Positions 10,328 through 22,260 of a stretch of 64,000 nucleotides of DNA are shown here, one piece after another. The position numbers were made by a program, and so were the translations under genes. Source of the DNA: Brachypterus glaber (Eukaryota > Arthropoda > Insecta > Coleoptera > Kateretidae). The notes beneath the pieces are model-generated. The model was not told the origin of the DNA. It worked only from the letters and a program-made list of their open reading frames with translations, and ran no database searches. How positions within the stretch are numbered: the stretch's first letter is position 1; each line of letters begins with the position of its first letter. Where the stretch lies: positions 15,083,589 through 15,147,588 of the forward strand of contig OY294048.1 in the NCBI GenBank assembly GCA_958510825.1, written 5' to 3'.

Positions 10328-11418
10328 AAAACCTACAGTTTTTGATTTATTTCCCCATAAAATTTTAAAAATGGTTAATTATATCTTTTACAAAAATACT
10401 TAAGTTTCGTGATATTTCACTTAAAAGTCTTTAAAATAAGTATTAGGCATCAAATTTATTAGTTGGGAAAATTGAGTAGTACAGCTGGGAAATTTGTAGT
10501 ATCGGAGAGGCAAGGACCTTTTTTAAGGGGTAAACCTCTGACAAAATTTTGTACACATTTAGGAGGAAATCTTCAAAGATTTACTCGTAACCTTCAAAGA
10601 TTTCCTCCAGATTTCCTCCAATTTGTACACCTGAATTCATCTGCGGTTTACCCTTCGACATTTTTTTTAGTCATCAACGTTTTTCATCAACATTTTCCGC
10701 CAAGGATAAATATTTTTTCAGAGGTAAGGACCTTTTTTTAGCGATAAAAATTTCCGCCAGGGGTAAAGCCTTTTTCAAAGTTGGAAAATTTCTCTAGTTG
10801 TTTTTCCTGCATCCCCCGAAAAAAAATCCCCGATCACCCCTGGTAAATATAGTCACTTTTCTAGTCTTAAAACCTACCGTTTTTATATCCCAATTAAATT
10901 TTAAAAACGGTTAATTATAGCTTTTACAAAAATACTTCAGTTTCATGATATTTCACTTTAAAATCTTTAAAATAAGTATTAGGCATCAAATTTAGTAGTT
11001 GGGAAAATTAAGTAGTACATCTGGGAAATTTGTAGTATCGGTTGGGAAAATCGGAGAGGCAAGGACCTTTTTCGAGGGGTGAACCTCTGACAAAATTTTG
11101 TACACATTTAGGAGGAAATCTTCAAAGATTTCCTCGTAACATTCAAAGATTTCCTCCAGATTTCCTCCAATTTGTACACCTGAATTCATCTGCGGTTTAC
11201 CCCCTCGACATTTTTTTTAGTCATCAACGTTTTTCATCAACATTTTCCGCCATGGGTAAATCTTTTTTCAGAGGTAAGGACCTTTTTTTAGTCATAAAAA
11301 TTTCCGCCAGGGGCAAAACCCTTTTTTCAAAGTTGGAAAATTTCTCTATTGGTTTTTCTGCCTCCTCCGAAAAAAATTACCCGGTCACCCCTGGTAAATA
11401 TAGTCACTTTTCTAGTCT
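10328..11418 (+). repeat. Direct duplication, about 540-bp unit, two copies
   Basis: AAAACCTAC at 10328 recurs at 10868, and the rest follows in the same order to CACTTTTCTAGTCTT at the end of each copy. Within each copy is a small inverted-repeat unit (10527-10653 and 11076-11205) with ends GGGGTAAACCTCTG and CTGCGGTTTACCC. The copies have diverged by a noticeable number of substitutions and small indels, so the duplication is not recent. Confidence 0.85.
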
Positions 11419-12746
11419 TGAGCTGCGAAGTGTATAATAATTTAAATACTTGGTTAAAGTAAATTGAGTAAACGTTGACAAAGCTTGTAAAACGGTAGGC
11501 GAGTGTCTCGAAACAAAAGGGACAGAAAAGAGGAAAACACGTCTATTTTACAATACATACCGGGTGTTATTTCTGTCTCGACGTTTAGATAATATACGAT
11601 ACCTTATTTCTATACAATGTATATGTATACATGTGTAGAAACTAAAACTGAAAAGAACAAAATACAAAGTAATATAATATTACTTTGTGAATATTATATT
11701 CAATAAAAATGGGAATGCTCATACCAGTTTTGAAAAAAATATATACAAAAACAAGTATGTAATGCCATAACCATTTGGGGACGTAATACAATTTTTTGGA
11801 AATAAAATAATAAATACTCACATCGAATAAATCAGTTTTGCGAGACAGCAATTTATCGAAGCTCTGATAAGAGAGAGGATATCTTAAAAATATTGGAGAA
11901 AGTTGGTAAAATATTTTTTTATTAGGAAAATTGTTTTTAGTTTTTTGTTAAATATTTTTTCAGAACTTTTGTATTTTTTTTGTAAAGAATAAAGAAAATT
12001 AAAAAGCAACAACCCTTAAAAATCTTAGTTACCAGGTTTACGACCAAAAATCCACGACATACATGCTTTTTAAAATGGCACAAAGTCATTACAAGTTAAT
12101 AACTTAATCTTATTTTTAAAATAATTAAAAAAACCTTTTTTGTATCAGAAGTATACTCAAATTATAGAAAATAAATAAAAAAAGTACAAAAAAAAAAAAT
12201 ATATATTTTCAATTTTGGCGAAGGCGCTACTACACGCTAATACACAAAAAAATATGTCTAAAATATTAATATTAAAAATGATTGGATCTAAAAACTTCAA
12301 ATTTGACCCCCTAAGTTTTTTAAAAACTACAAAAAAGAATATTAGACGAGTTAGTTTAATTAGTTAAAATTCTCTAGCACCTAATCTATTGAATTTTGAG
12401 AGTTGTGACCGAGATACTTTTAATCCAAAAGTCGAGAACTACAATATCCAAATTTCAGCCCAATCTGATAGAAATGACTTTTATACAAGACCGCTACACT
12501 GCCATTCTCAAGATTTTCAAAACTTGCGCTCTAGCACCTAAATTAATGATTTTTGGGAGTTGTGCCTTTAAATAATTTTGATCAAAAATTCATCCAAGTC
12601 TGACTGAAGAGAGAAAGGTCCTTTGGGGAGAAATAGAATAAACTATAAGACAAGATTTTTCATTGTCAAATTCGTTTTCAGAGCCCAAAAATATGTAAAA
12701 AAAAAGAGAGAGAGATAATTTACGATCCATGTATTTTTTGTTACAG
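11419..12746. other. AT-rich DNA, probably intron of the ankyrin gene
   Basis: No coding exon is evident up to the acceptor at 12746. A loosely repeated sentence (CTCTAGCACCTAA, then GAGTTGTG) occurs at about 12373 and 12530, and a GGCGAAGGCG SINE fragment at about 12218. Confidence 0.45.
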
Positions 12747-12974
12747 GAGCCAATCCTACACTGAGAGACAACGGTCGTGGTTTTCGAGCCGACCAATGGG
12801 CCAGGTTTTGCGGCCGGTACGTGTGTGCTGACGTGATTGAAAAGCATGCCCGTCAAAGGTTGCTAGAAAGGTCCACTTCCTATGGAAATTGGGGTGGAGA
12901 AACTGAACTAAATGCCCGGGTACTGATGGGCAAAGTTGTCCCTGTGCCGCCTGTTCAGCCACAAACATCGCACA
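12747..12974 (+). CDS. Ankyrin gene, penultimate coding exon
   Basis: Acceptor TTTTTGTTACAG|GA and donor CACA|GTAAGT. The exon starts with two bases completing a Gly codon and ends one base into a Ser codon. It encodes the ankyrin end GANPTLRD through PPVQPQTSH. Confidence 0.85.
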
Positions 12975-15900
12975 GTAAGTAAATAGTCAACATTTTCACA
13001 AAAGAAAAAGAAAAAAATAAAAGAAGTAAAAGTGTACTGTAAAATATGTAATGTAATGTAAGGGCATATCCACAGTCTCGCATAAGAACGTAATACATAA
13101 CAATGCGATGCCGTGATTGGCTTGATTTGCCGCCATGTATCTTGTAAGCCAATCACGGCTTCGCATTCTTATGTTTTATGTTCTTATGCAAGCTTCTGAA
13201 TATGCCTTAATTAAACCTCGTATGTAACAAATATGTAATTAGGCATACTAACATCCCCACTCTCATTTTCCCTACTTCCTTACATGGTACTAGGGGGTAA
13301 AGTAAGATATTGCCCATGAGAAAATTAACCTGCGAGGGGTCAGCCAAGCAGGTTAATTTTCAAGAGGGCAATATCGGTTTACCCATAAGTGCCATACAAG
13401 GTTTTATCCAATAAATAGCTTAGGAATTCATATTTTTATTAAAAATTTTAATGACATTTACAAGAAAATAATTTGACAAGTGACAGTTGAGTGGGTAAAA
13501 TAAATCATTATCCACTCAATAAAGTAAATACCACGCGGGGGTTATTATTAAGTTTTTCTATTTAAAATAAAGCTGGTAATTGTCTTATTATCTGTATGTA
13601 TTGGATAAAATATATTTCACGGTAATTACCGTGACTTAAGTCATTGTCAAATATGTATGTAGTTTATTAATTAAATATTATTTATTAGTATACACTATAT
13701 GAGAATGCAGAAAAAGAGTATTAGAATAACACATTTGCGATTATTCTAGAATTTTACATGTAGCTTACATTTTTTTCCCAGGAAGAATATAAAATTATAT
13801 AGAAGAAGAAAGTTCTTTGTTCCGCGAACCACTCTTTAGTTATTAAGTGGCTAATCAACTGCATATAGTGCGGAGTAGAGTTATTGGGGAGTAGGGATGT
13901 TATGGAGTAGAGATGTTATGAAGCAGGAAAATCAGGAAGTAGGGAAATTGAGTGTAGGCATGTTAGTCTGCCTGTAATTACATATTTGCATGTAAATGCA
14001 GAAATTCAATGTGGACACATGTAAAATTTTCTAGATTTTACTTGTGATTTTATATGAAAATTACATGTAAAATTCTAAAACTACACGTAAAATGTAGTAA
14101 ATTTTATATCTGCGTTAAATGCAGAATCAGGGGTATTTTTTTAAAGTGTAAAGAGCAAAAATATTTATCGTGTATATTGGTGGCAGACTAACATCCATAC
14201 TCTCAATTTCCCCTCCATAATATGCGGAGTAAGATTATTTGGAAGTAGGGATGTTATAGAGTAGGCATGTTACGGAGAAAGGATGTTACAGAGTAGGGAA
14301 AATCAATCCAGTTATCGCAAAAAAGTAATACTTTTTACCCCCCTTCACCTCCGGGGGCCCTTTTACGCCGCGTAAAAATAGTATTTATTGGTTGTACACT
14401 ACAGAAAAATTAAACAGGGAGGAAGCGATTCAGCAAATAAGAATCCTAATAAACTTTTTTTTATTTTACGTACAAACATTTTATCTATTTTTTTAGTCTT
14501 TTTTTCCTTTAAACAAATGAAAATCGTTTTTCTTTACAATTTAGTCTTAAAATTATCGCAGAGCTCTATATAATTAGTTTTGAACAAAAAAAAGGTTATT
14601 TGAAGTCGCACTAAAAAAAGGTTGTTTCACTGATAATAGTTCATCCCGATATTTTATCCAAGCCAATTAACCCAATTTTTTTCATAGATTCTTGAGAACA
14701 GGACGAAACGAAATTGATAATAACTGGATATAAATTATAGGTGATCATAAAAAATATAGTTATTATATTTGTCCTTAATTCTGTAATATGATATAAGAGA
14801 AAATATATATTTTGTTGATTAATTTGTGGTATTTTTATGTCTTATATATTTTATAACTAAACAAGCCATGAAAATATGAAGGCCTCGCACTCTATACTAT
14901 CCTCTTCATATAGTATATACGGGTAGGGGTCTTTACAGCGCAGTCCATTACCGCGGAACCGTTACCGCGCCACCGTTACCGCGCATGGACATTTCCGCGC
15001 ATGGACTTTACCCCGCATAGACTTTACCGCGAAAGTCATTAGCGCGAAAAAAATAACAGCGAAGGGGAAGTCCATGCGCGGTACTTTACCTCGCATAATT
15101 ATTTTAATTTTTTTTTTAAGAAAAAAAGATTAAATAAAAAAAATAAATATTTTGCAGAAAACAATCAAACAGTTCTAACTGATATAGCTGCTGGGTCAGG
15201 GTTGTGGCCATTACTAGTTTCCTTTAACCTCTTCAGGGACGAATTTTTTATTTAAATTAATCTAGTAGCAAAAGTTAAAAATACTTTTTATTGTAAAAAC
15301 CAGTAAACAACTAAAGATGTGCGAATCTTGGCCATTCGATGTCGGTTGTGATTGGAAACAAAGCAAATGGCAACACCTATAGCCACTGAGCGTTGATAAA
15401 TTCGATGAATTTAATTTTGAGGAATTTATTTTTAACTTTACACATATGTGCCTGAAGAGGTTAAAACATTTCCGTCCGAAGTATGCAAGTACGCACTTAC
15501 AATTTTTTTAATTTTGGTATGCTCAAAAGGAAAAAAATATTTATTCAAGCCCTTTATTATCCGTGTCTGAAATAGACTGCAGTGACTCATTTTCGAAAGT
15601 GAGCTAAAAACCGAGGATCATACCAATTCGGGTGTGGTCAGTGTAACTCCGTCTGAGGGAAATACCTTATACCAGAGCAGCATGATACGTTTTAGGTATT
15701 AGTCACTGCGTTCTATTTCAGACACGGAGAATAAATATTTTAGTTATACAAAAATTACAGACAATTTTAAACGATTTTTTAAGATTTATGGGCAATTTTA
15801 CGAATTTTAGGGGTCCGATTAGAACCGTTAGAAAAGTTTTGACTCTCATATTTTCAGAATTTTCTAGTTACACCTAAATGAAAATTCTAAGATAATAAAA

Positions 15901-16754
15901 ATTATAAGGTCCAATCTATTCGCCCATATAACTTTTTGTTTTTTTTGGGGGGGGGGGGGGGGGATTATTTTCAAGAACGGTAAGAGATCTTTCCTTTATA
16001 AAACTTAATTTTTACCAATGGGAGGCATAGCGTAGGGGCTAGCGCGTATGTATAGCAAGCTACTAGCGTGAGTTCGATTCTCACTGGTGCTGATTTGCCT
16101 TTTTCAGTTAATTAATAATTGAAATTAGGCGAAGGCGATAAGTGAAAAGGACACTCCTTAGAAACTGGTTCGAACGTATAACCGGTGGTTCCCTCTACTA
16201 CTAGCCCACACAAGTCCTGGACTTAGGGGATGCTTATCTAAGTAGAATAGTACGAGGTTAAACAAACAAACAAACAAAACTTCAATTCGATCGGATAATT
16301 CGTTAAATTCGTAAAAAAATCAGAGATTTTTCGAAAAAAAAAACTTTTTTTTTTTGGATTTTTTTAAATTTTTTTATTTATTTTTTTTATTTCAGGTTTT
16401 AAATCGAAACTCCGCAAAGTATTTCGCACGTCTTCCGGTCCCGGGAATACGGACTCATCGTACTCCAGTGCCCGTCTAGTCACCCAACTGACATCAGCCG
16501 CACTCTGCGCCAGTTCTCCAGTTCTTCCTTCCGCCAACAACGTCCCTCCAGTGGTCAAGTCCTTAATACGGCCCTTAACCGTTCCCCGGTTACAAATAAC
16601 ACTGGTCAATAATAATGGGGAAATAACAAACAATAATAACAACATTATCAACGGTGTCTCAAAAAACGCGCCTGTTTCTCAAGCCAATGGTAAGATTTGT
16701 GAAGATAAAAAAGTACCCATAATTAAACCCCTTCGGGTGAAGAAGAAAAAATAG
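12747..16754 (+). CDS. Ankyrin-repeat protein, last two coding exons
   Basis: Two exons, 12747-12974 and 16396-16754, join in phase (A|GT, Ser) to give a 194-residue C-terminal part (the first, split residue is Gly). The first residues, GANPTLRDNGRGFRADQWAR, are the end of an ankyrin repeat (loop GANPTLRD), followed by FCGRYVCADVIEKHA, a last helix pair as in the ANKRD33/33B/63 group. After that comes a low-complexity tail with a basic and Ser-rich segment (KSKLRKVFRTSSG), a conserved-looking patch (VTQLTSAALCASSPVLPS and LIRPLTVPRLQITLV), an Asn run and a Lys-rich end at TAG. Splice sites are good (TTACAG|GA, CACA|GTAAGT, TTTCAG|GT). The intron holds three small repeats and a SINE. The upstream ankyrin exons are not found here and may lie left of the window, in which case the DnaJ gene sits in an intron. 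The exact subfamily is my inference; scaffolding or signalling is likely, no catalysis. Confidence 0.8.
13060..13209. mobile_element. MITE, second copy of the 341-458 family
   Basis: The left end AGGGCATATCCACAG and right end GAATATGCCTT, the CTCGCATAAGAAC/GTTCTTATGCAAG subtermini and the core GCGATGCCGTGATTGGCTTG match the element at 341-458. The centre adds a second stem (CCGTGATTGGCTT with AAGCCAATCACGG). Confidence 0.75.
13226..14300. repeat. Decayed element with GGGATGTTA repeats and inverted flanks
   Basis: A block near 13226-13285 (ACATATTTG or its complement, ACTAACATCC, TTCCCTACTTCC) is present in inverted form near 13930-13990, and parts recur at 14180-14300 with several GTAGGGATGTTA units. 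Inside are a good hairpin at 13294-13384 and short methylation-like ACATGTAAAATT palindromes at 14020-14110. It lies in the last intron of the ankyrin gene. Confidence 0.55.
13294..13384. repeat. Hairpin element, about 37-bp arms
   Basis: GGGGTAAAGTAAGATATTGC, then CCATGAGAAAATTAACCTGC pairs with the complementary arm GCAGGTTAATTTTC, AAGAGGGCAATATC, GGTTTACCC. The loop is only about 17 bases. It looks like a very small MITE. Confidence 0.75.
14935..15095. repeat. GC-rich degenerate tandem repeat, CATGGACTTTACCGCG type
   Basis: About eight degenerate units of 15-17 bp built from TTACCGCG and CGCATGGAC follow each other (CCATTACCGCGGAACC, CCGTTACCGCGCCACC, GCGCATGGACATTTCC and so on). The last unit is inverted (GTCCATGCGCGGTACTTTAC). 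CpG is dense here while the neighbourhood is very AT-rich. Confidence 0.75.
15561..15727. mobile_element. MITE with ends CCGTGTCTGAAATAGA
   Basis: CCGTGTCTGAAATAGACTGC at the left is mirrored by the right end TCTATTTCAGACACGG, and GCAGTGACTCA by TTAGTCACTGC. The interior contains GGATCATACCAATTCGGGTG, also present in the element at 23868-24042, so the two share an ancestor although their outermost ends differ. Confidence 0.8.
15947..15963 (+). repeat. Run of 17 G after a T run
   Basis: A tract of T is followed by 17 consecutive G. Such runs are polymorphic and can form four-stranded structure; it is also a likely place for assembly error. Confidence 0.9.
16021..16280 (+). mobile_element. tRNA-derived SINE, full length
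   Basis: The head carries a pol III A-box-like TAGCGTAGGGG near 16028 and a B box GAGTTCGATTC at 16070-16080, as in a tRNA. A conserved body follows (GTTAATTAATAATTGAAATT, GGCGAAGGCG, CCGGTGGTTCCC, ACAAGTCCTGGACTT, AGTACGAGGTTAAAC) and the tail is (AAAC)n. Other copies: 7444-7631 (-) and 59255-59454 (+). It sits about 115 bp before the last exon of the ankyrin gene. Confidence 0.85.
16396..16754 (+). CDS. Ankyrin gene, last coding exon
   Basis: Acceptor TTATTTCAG|GT. The exon reads open for 118 codons after the split Ser codon and ends in TAG after a run of Lys codons. It encodes the Ser-rich, Asn-rich C-terminal tail. The shift to a balanced base composition inside AT-rich flanks supports it. 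Confidence 0.85.
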
Positions 16755-19712
16755 CATGAATGCCATCTCTGCAAATGGTAGAGTATTTTAATTTAAGAAT
16801 TGATGAGACTGTTTTTTAATAATACAGGGTGTTCCACTTTTTTTTAATTGTGGATTTCCTCGGATAGTTAGTCAACTGTCAATTTTTGTTTTTAAGTAGT
16901 TAAACAACATTAAACATATAAACTGTAAATTTTATTTGTGCTGAAAATGAGCCTCCCTGTATTCTTTTACTCTTTCTGGGTACTTCTATAAAAGTCGGGT
17001 AATTTTTCAGATGAATTTGAGTCACATGGTTTTTATTTTTAATTCTGTTCTTTCATAACATTTTTAATGGAAAACCTTGTTGGTTATAAATTATTTAAAA
17101 GGAACAGACACTTATATGATTTTTTTTTGTGACGCGGTGAAAAATTTTTTCTTTTCGGAAATTTTATTTCGCTCACATTTTCCAAAATAATAATCTGAGG
17201 GAATTACGTGGCTATATTTTTGGAATCAGCGCGTCGAGATCTATCTACATCAATTTTTGTCTTTTACGACCAAGAGACTGACGAAAAGGGGCTGATGAAT
17301 TTCGTGAAAAACAAAGAAAATCTTTTGATTGAAACGAAATACTGGTGTTTTTGGTTTCTATACTAATCATTTACACAAAAAATAGTTAAATTAAAATTAA
17401 TCAAAAACAATTACAAAAGAATTACTCACCAAAGGACTGATATATTGACCGTCACCACCTCGTGTTCTCAACACAAGCACGTCTCTAGCACTAAATTCGA
17501 AATGGCGGAATTGCAAAAAATGGTGTTTACTGCTAATTTTAAGTCGCTCTTTTATAGAGAATAAACTATTAAATTTTGAGCAAGTTATGAAATTTCACAA
17601 GTGCCAAGGGACTGACGCCGGATGTTGAATACGCTACTTTAACTTGAAAAAAAGTGATAAAAATTATTATAGAATTTAAATTAATTGATTCTTAACACTT
17701 TAGAGAGTATCCTTAAAATAATTAAAAGTAAAACAACTGTATAAACCTAATAATTTTAAAAATGTAAGCATTTAGTTGTTAATAATTGTAATGGTGACGC
17801 GACAAGGGACTGATACTTTAAGTAAATAAGGATGAATTTTCAAAATAATCCTGATTCGATAAATAACATTTATTATCAGGAGGATAAAGTACTTGTATTT
17901 AGCTGTCAAATAATAGTCATATTTATTAAATACGTCTGTTAGGATTCTAAATATATGTGCATAACATGAAGTTAACCGATTTTCATTTTCTATCATATTG
18001 TCATAACACATAAATCTCAAATAATAATAATAATTTATGCATGTATTATTAACCTTGGTAACCTTAGAATTTGACCAAAATCACTTAAAGGCCAAAAACA
18101 AAAGGGTTTTGTGCGGGGTTCTTTCCTTACTGTATAATTTTTTCTAAAGTTTAGAAGTTTAATTTAGCTTAAGTGTGATATAAAGTGGATTTTTCATAAT
18201 ATTATTTCACTATTAATGATATAAAGTGGAAAATTGTATTACTAATGTTGTAAAGTGGTATATAATTCGGTTATAGCCGAGCGGTTAATTATAACTTTTG
18301 TTAACTTACTCAGTTAGGTTGACCATCCAAATTTCTTTCGTATAAAGTATACCCGAGCGGAGATTATACTTAACCACCAGTTACCACTTTTATCACTTTA
18401 TTAGGAAGCTTAAGTTCTAGTGAGATGGCGCTTTGGAAACAGATTAAAACAATAACCTCTTAACTTAAGAATAATATATTAAATAAATGTGATTAAATTC
18501 TTCAAGAACATGAAAGATCAATTCTTACTTCTAAGTTCTATTCCTATGCAAAGCTCCTAAGTTCTAATTTCCATAATATAGTAGTTTGCCATTAAATACT
18601 TTTAAATTAAAACATTCTATGTTTGAAGTTCCAACTGTTCACTATAATTTTCAAAGCCCAATTTATTGTCCACATTTCTCTCAGTGTAAATATTAAAACC
18701 GGAACGTATGTCTTTAAATATTTTCACATAATATTTTTCAAAGTTCATTATCGCCAAAATTGTGTCCAAAGTATCCAAAATCGCGTTAATATTTTTAACA
18801 TTGAAATTACAAGTCCCAACAATTTTCAAAGTTCAAAATCAAAGAATAATTCTTTAAATTATTCTTAACAGGTGGATATAAATCCTCCTGTATAGGTACA
18901 CTTACATTTTCACTATTGGCACTACTAGACACTTTTTAATTAACAAGATAAAAAACTATTCAAGACTGATCAAGATTTAAGGAGTTCACCTCTTTTATAT
19001 TTTTTGAAAAGCAATAAATTAAAATGAGGCATATTTAGTTCACACATGATCATATGTTTCTGGGTGGGTTCCGGGCCAGAATATCTCAATTCCCCACTAC
19101 CAAATGTCAACGATTTTACTTAGAGGGATCCGAACAGAAACCGAAAATATCCGACGTTACTCATGCTTGCTTTTAAGAACCAGATCTTATAGGCCATGTA
19201 TATCAAAATAAAATTATTATTTTAAAACATTTTACAAAATGAAAAATTTTACGCTTCATATCAAGTGTCATTTTAAATAATGTTTGAATTTGTTTTTTAT
19301 TTGTTAACTTTTAGCATCTAAATCTAAATCTAGTATTTAAATAGTAACCTTTTTTGTTAACCCTATTTTTAAAATGTTTTCAATTGTTTCCGAGAAAATC
19401 TCTGGTCAAAAAATGGTGGAACATTGTATATGTAGCATACAGGGCTCAGAAATGTAACCTTAATTTTTTGGGCATTGTTTTTGAGTCCTAATTAATTTTT
19501 TAAATAGATATGGTGTTTATCTTCTAAGAAGAACATATTGCAGCCACCAATCATATTAACATATATTAAAAACCGTCGTGAGACAAAAATACTTAAAGGA
19601 CTCCGTACACTTCCTTAGATAAAGATAGAGTGCCTTAGTGTGACGTTTCCTGTCAAGAAAACGGCGACACTAGACTAGAGTCTCTAGTACAAAATTGATA
19701 AATTAATAAAAC
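16755..19712. other. Intergenic AT-rich DNA after the ankyrin gene
   Basis: The first few hundred bases are presumably the 3' UTR of the ankyrin gene. No gene or exon is supported. Short words such as ATATAAAGTGG recur near 18180-18255, and CGAGCGG with flanking inverted AT blocks near 18265-18375. The rest is featureless to my eye. Confidence 0.45.
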
Positions 19713-20507
19713 TAGGGTCACTCGATCAGTTGTTGCTTTATCTAGAGTTTTGGTGGTTAGCCTTTGGGTTTCTGATAGTTTTCGCCTGACGAGTAGCGAC
19801 AAGGTAATAGACTTGCATCATACCCCCTCTCAATTTTATCCACAGTACGCAGGTCGCCGAATTATGTGTGATATTTCTAAAGTATTGGCGCCGGACGTTA
19901 AGAGAATTACGGAAATCTTTAGCTTAAATAAGCGACCCTGTTGAAATATATTGACAATTTTAAACTTTCATTTCAGACAGATGTCAAAAGTATATTATCT
20001 CATAAACAAGTGCAAATTAATATAATTTTGTACTTTTGGAGCTTTTATTTCTGGTAGAATGAACTTTTTATATACATTGCACTGGACAATAACAAATATT
20101 TTATACGAAAAAGAAGAAACTCCGCTTTTATGAGATGTATAAAGATTTACCACTGTACTGTGGAAAATTTTTGGTGTTGTACAAGGACTTGAATATTCTA
20201 ATAGTGATTCAAAATAAAAGTAATAGAATTTATTTTTAACTAAAAAAATACTGTTAGGTCATCAAACGTTAGTTTATATAATAAGAAAATGTCTTCTTAG
20301 CCTTCTTGGACAATAGACAAATGTTGGAGAAGCTGCCATTGAGGCTATTAAAGCAGAATCTGAAAGAAGCACTAGTAACTGTGGGGAAAATTAAGGGGAA
20401 GTACGATGTCCATCTATTATCTTGTTGATACTCTATAAAAAGCCCAAAGCAACCAAACACCAAAACACACAAAGTTAGACAAAGGAACAACCGATCGAGT
20501 GACCCTA
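19713..20507. mobile_element. hAT-like non-autonomous element, ends TAGGGTCACTCGATC
   Basis: The left end TAGGGTCACTCGATCAGTTG is mirrored by the right end GATCGAGTGACCCTA, and pairing continues for about 60 bp through GTTGTT and CTTTGGG. The flanking octamers AATAAAAC and AATACAAT match at six of eight places, compatible with an aged 8-bp duplication. No transposase remains. Confidence 0.75.
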
Positions 20508-21434
20508 AATACAATTGTGTTGTATTATTAATGACTTTGCATTAAAATAAATAATAGTATGATTATTATCGTAAAAATATTATAAAATTCAACAAAATCA
20601 AGAGAAAATTATATTTAAAAAAAAAACTTAACTTTGCTAAGCAAGTTTGATTTGGATTTGTAGTCCGACGCGCTATCCATTTATCCAATCCAACTTAAAC
20701 ATTAAAATGTAGGAGTTTTTTCCTTGTGTAATATAAAATAAAATATAATTAAAAATATAAATTTTCAAAATATATTTAAACAAAATAAGTAATACACACA
20801 TAAAGATTGCTGTTAAAAATCACTAAAACTTTAATCAATATCTAGAAAAAAATACAACAATTTATATACTTTTATTTTTATTAAAAGGCTCTAATACAAA
20901 AATTACTGGCAAAAGATGACATCCCGTTGTGTAATATATAACAATACTATATTTTATAGTATATACTTTTTTAACTCACTACTATAATATTTTGTATTTA
21001 AAAAACATATTTTGGTTTATAATATTGTATTCATTTTTACAACTTTAAAGTGGTATTATTATTTTTAGAAAATTATATCCTTTTAGATTCTGGTTTATAT
21101 TGTACAGTATACTGTATAGCCATATAGTGGGTATATATACCAACCTACAGTATGCTTGGTGGCTACATATGTGATATTTTTAAATAATAGTAAAAATATA
21201 TACTACTTTATTACAAGTATATTCGCTTAAATAAATAGTATCTGTCAGTGTGTACCTATCAAAAATTTACAAACTCAAATTGTAATCAGAAAAGATTGGA
21301 ATAAACATTATCAAAAATATAAAATTTGACGATGTTTAGTCATTTAAGAAAAATGCGCTTTTTCTGATAATTATTTAATTATTACGTCTATTTTTATTAA
21401 AAAAATCTTAAAGCTTGATGAAAGTTCATATATC
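20508..21434. other. AT-rich DNA, no gene seen
   Basis: Very AT-rich. Several TATAGTATATAC-like short palindromes lie at 20940-21190, but there is no clear element and no coding potential. Confidence 0.45.
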
Positions 21435-21645
21435 TATGGTCTGTTTCATCAAGCAAGACAGTAAATTTAAAATCACACAGTGAATATTTTCAAAACAGAT
21501 TCGAATATTGGATGTGCGAATATACTGCGTAGTTTATTTTATAAAATATAACTATATTCTATACACAAACATATACTATTTAAACCTGTTTAAATATTTA
21601 CTGTGTGATTTTTAATTTACTCTCTTGCTTGATGAAACAGACCAT
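21435..21645. mobile_element. MITE, about 60-bp near-perfect inverted ends
   Basis: ATGGTCTGTTTCATCAAGCA is mirrored by TGCTTGATGAAACAGACCAT at the right end (with CTTG spacing differences), and the pairing includes AAATCACACAGTGAATATTT. The element is about 210 bp. It has no reading frame. Superfamily not assigned. Confidence 0.85.
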
Positions 21646-22260
21646 TAACAGTGTTTTGACTTTTTATATTATTAATAAAAACCTATTTAAATCTGTTTAG
21701 TGCTTTTTTTATTGCCATTTTTTTCCAACAAAATAGCATGAAAATTTATTTTTCAATAAATGTATTTAATATATATCCATATTAATTATTAAAAATCTCC
21801 TGTTCTGTGATAGGACAGGACTTTTATCAAAATATTTTAAATGTTATAAAATTAAATAAATATATCAATATTTTAGTTCACAAGCACTATAAAACGGTTA
21901 TTTATTAAAATCTTATATGATACTTATCATGGTTTTTTAATGATGATAAATTTACAATTTTTTATACAGTTATTGCATCAAAAATTGTAATTTTTTTCTT
22001 AGACATTTTGTAAGCTTAAAGCAATGATATAGTATTTTATTCATAAAAAATGCGGATTTGTGCAGGATTTTGACTATTTATTCCACTATATAGTTTTTTA
22101 TGGTTTAGCACCTCTTACGGAAAAATAACGGCTTGGAATTTGGTACATATATATCTACCTATTAAAAAAAACAGACCGAAACTATTTTTGGGTATTAATG
22201 TTATATTATATAATATAAAGAGTGAATGAGTTGAAAAAAATTAAATATAGTTTTAATATA
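21646..22260. other. AT-rich DNA, no gene seen
   Basis: No coding or clear repeat signal apart from a short CTGTTCTGTGATAGGACAGG stem near 21800. Confidence 0.4.

Noticed and set aside
18265..18380. tRNA-like GCCGAGCGGTTAA
   Set aside because: It resembles the D arm of a Leu or Ser tRNA, but no B box or acceptor stem follows at the right distance.
20269..20514. 81-residue frame with a hydrophobic start
   Set aside because: It lies wholly in the right part of a non-autonomous element and overlaps its inverted end, with no family resemblance.
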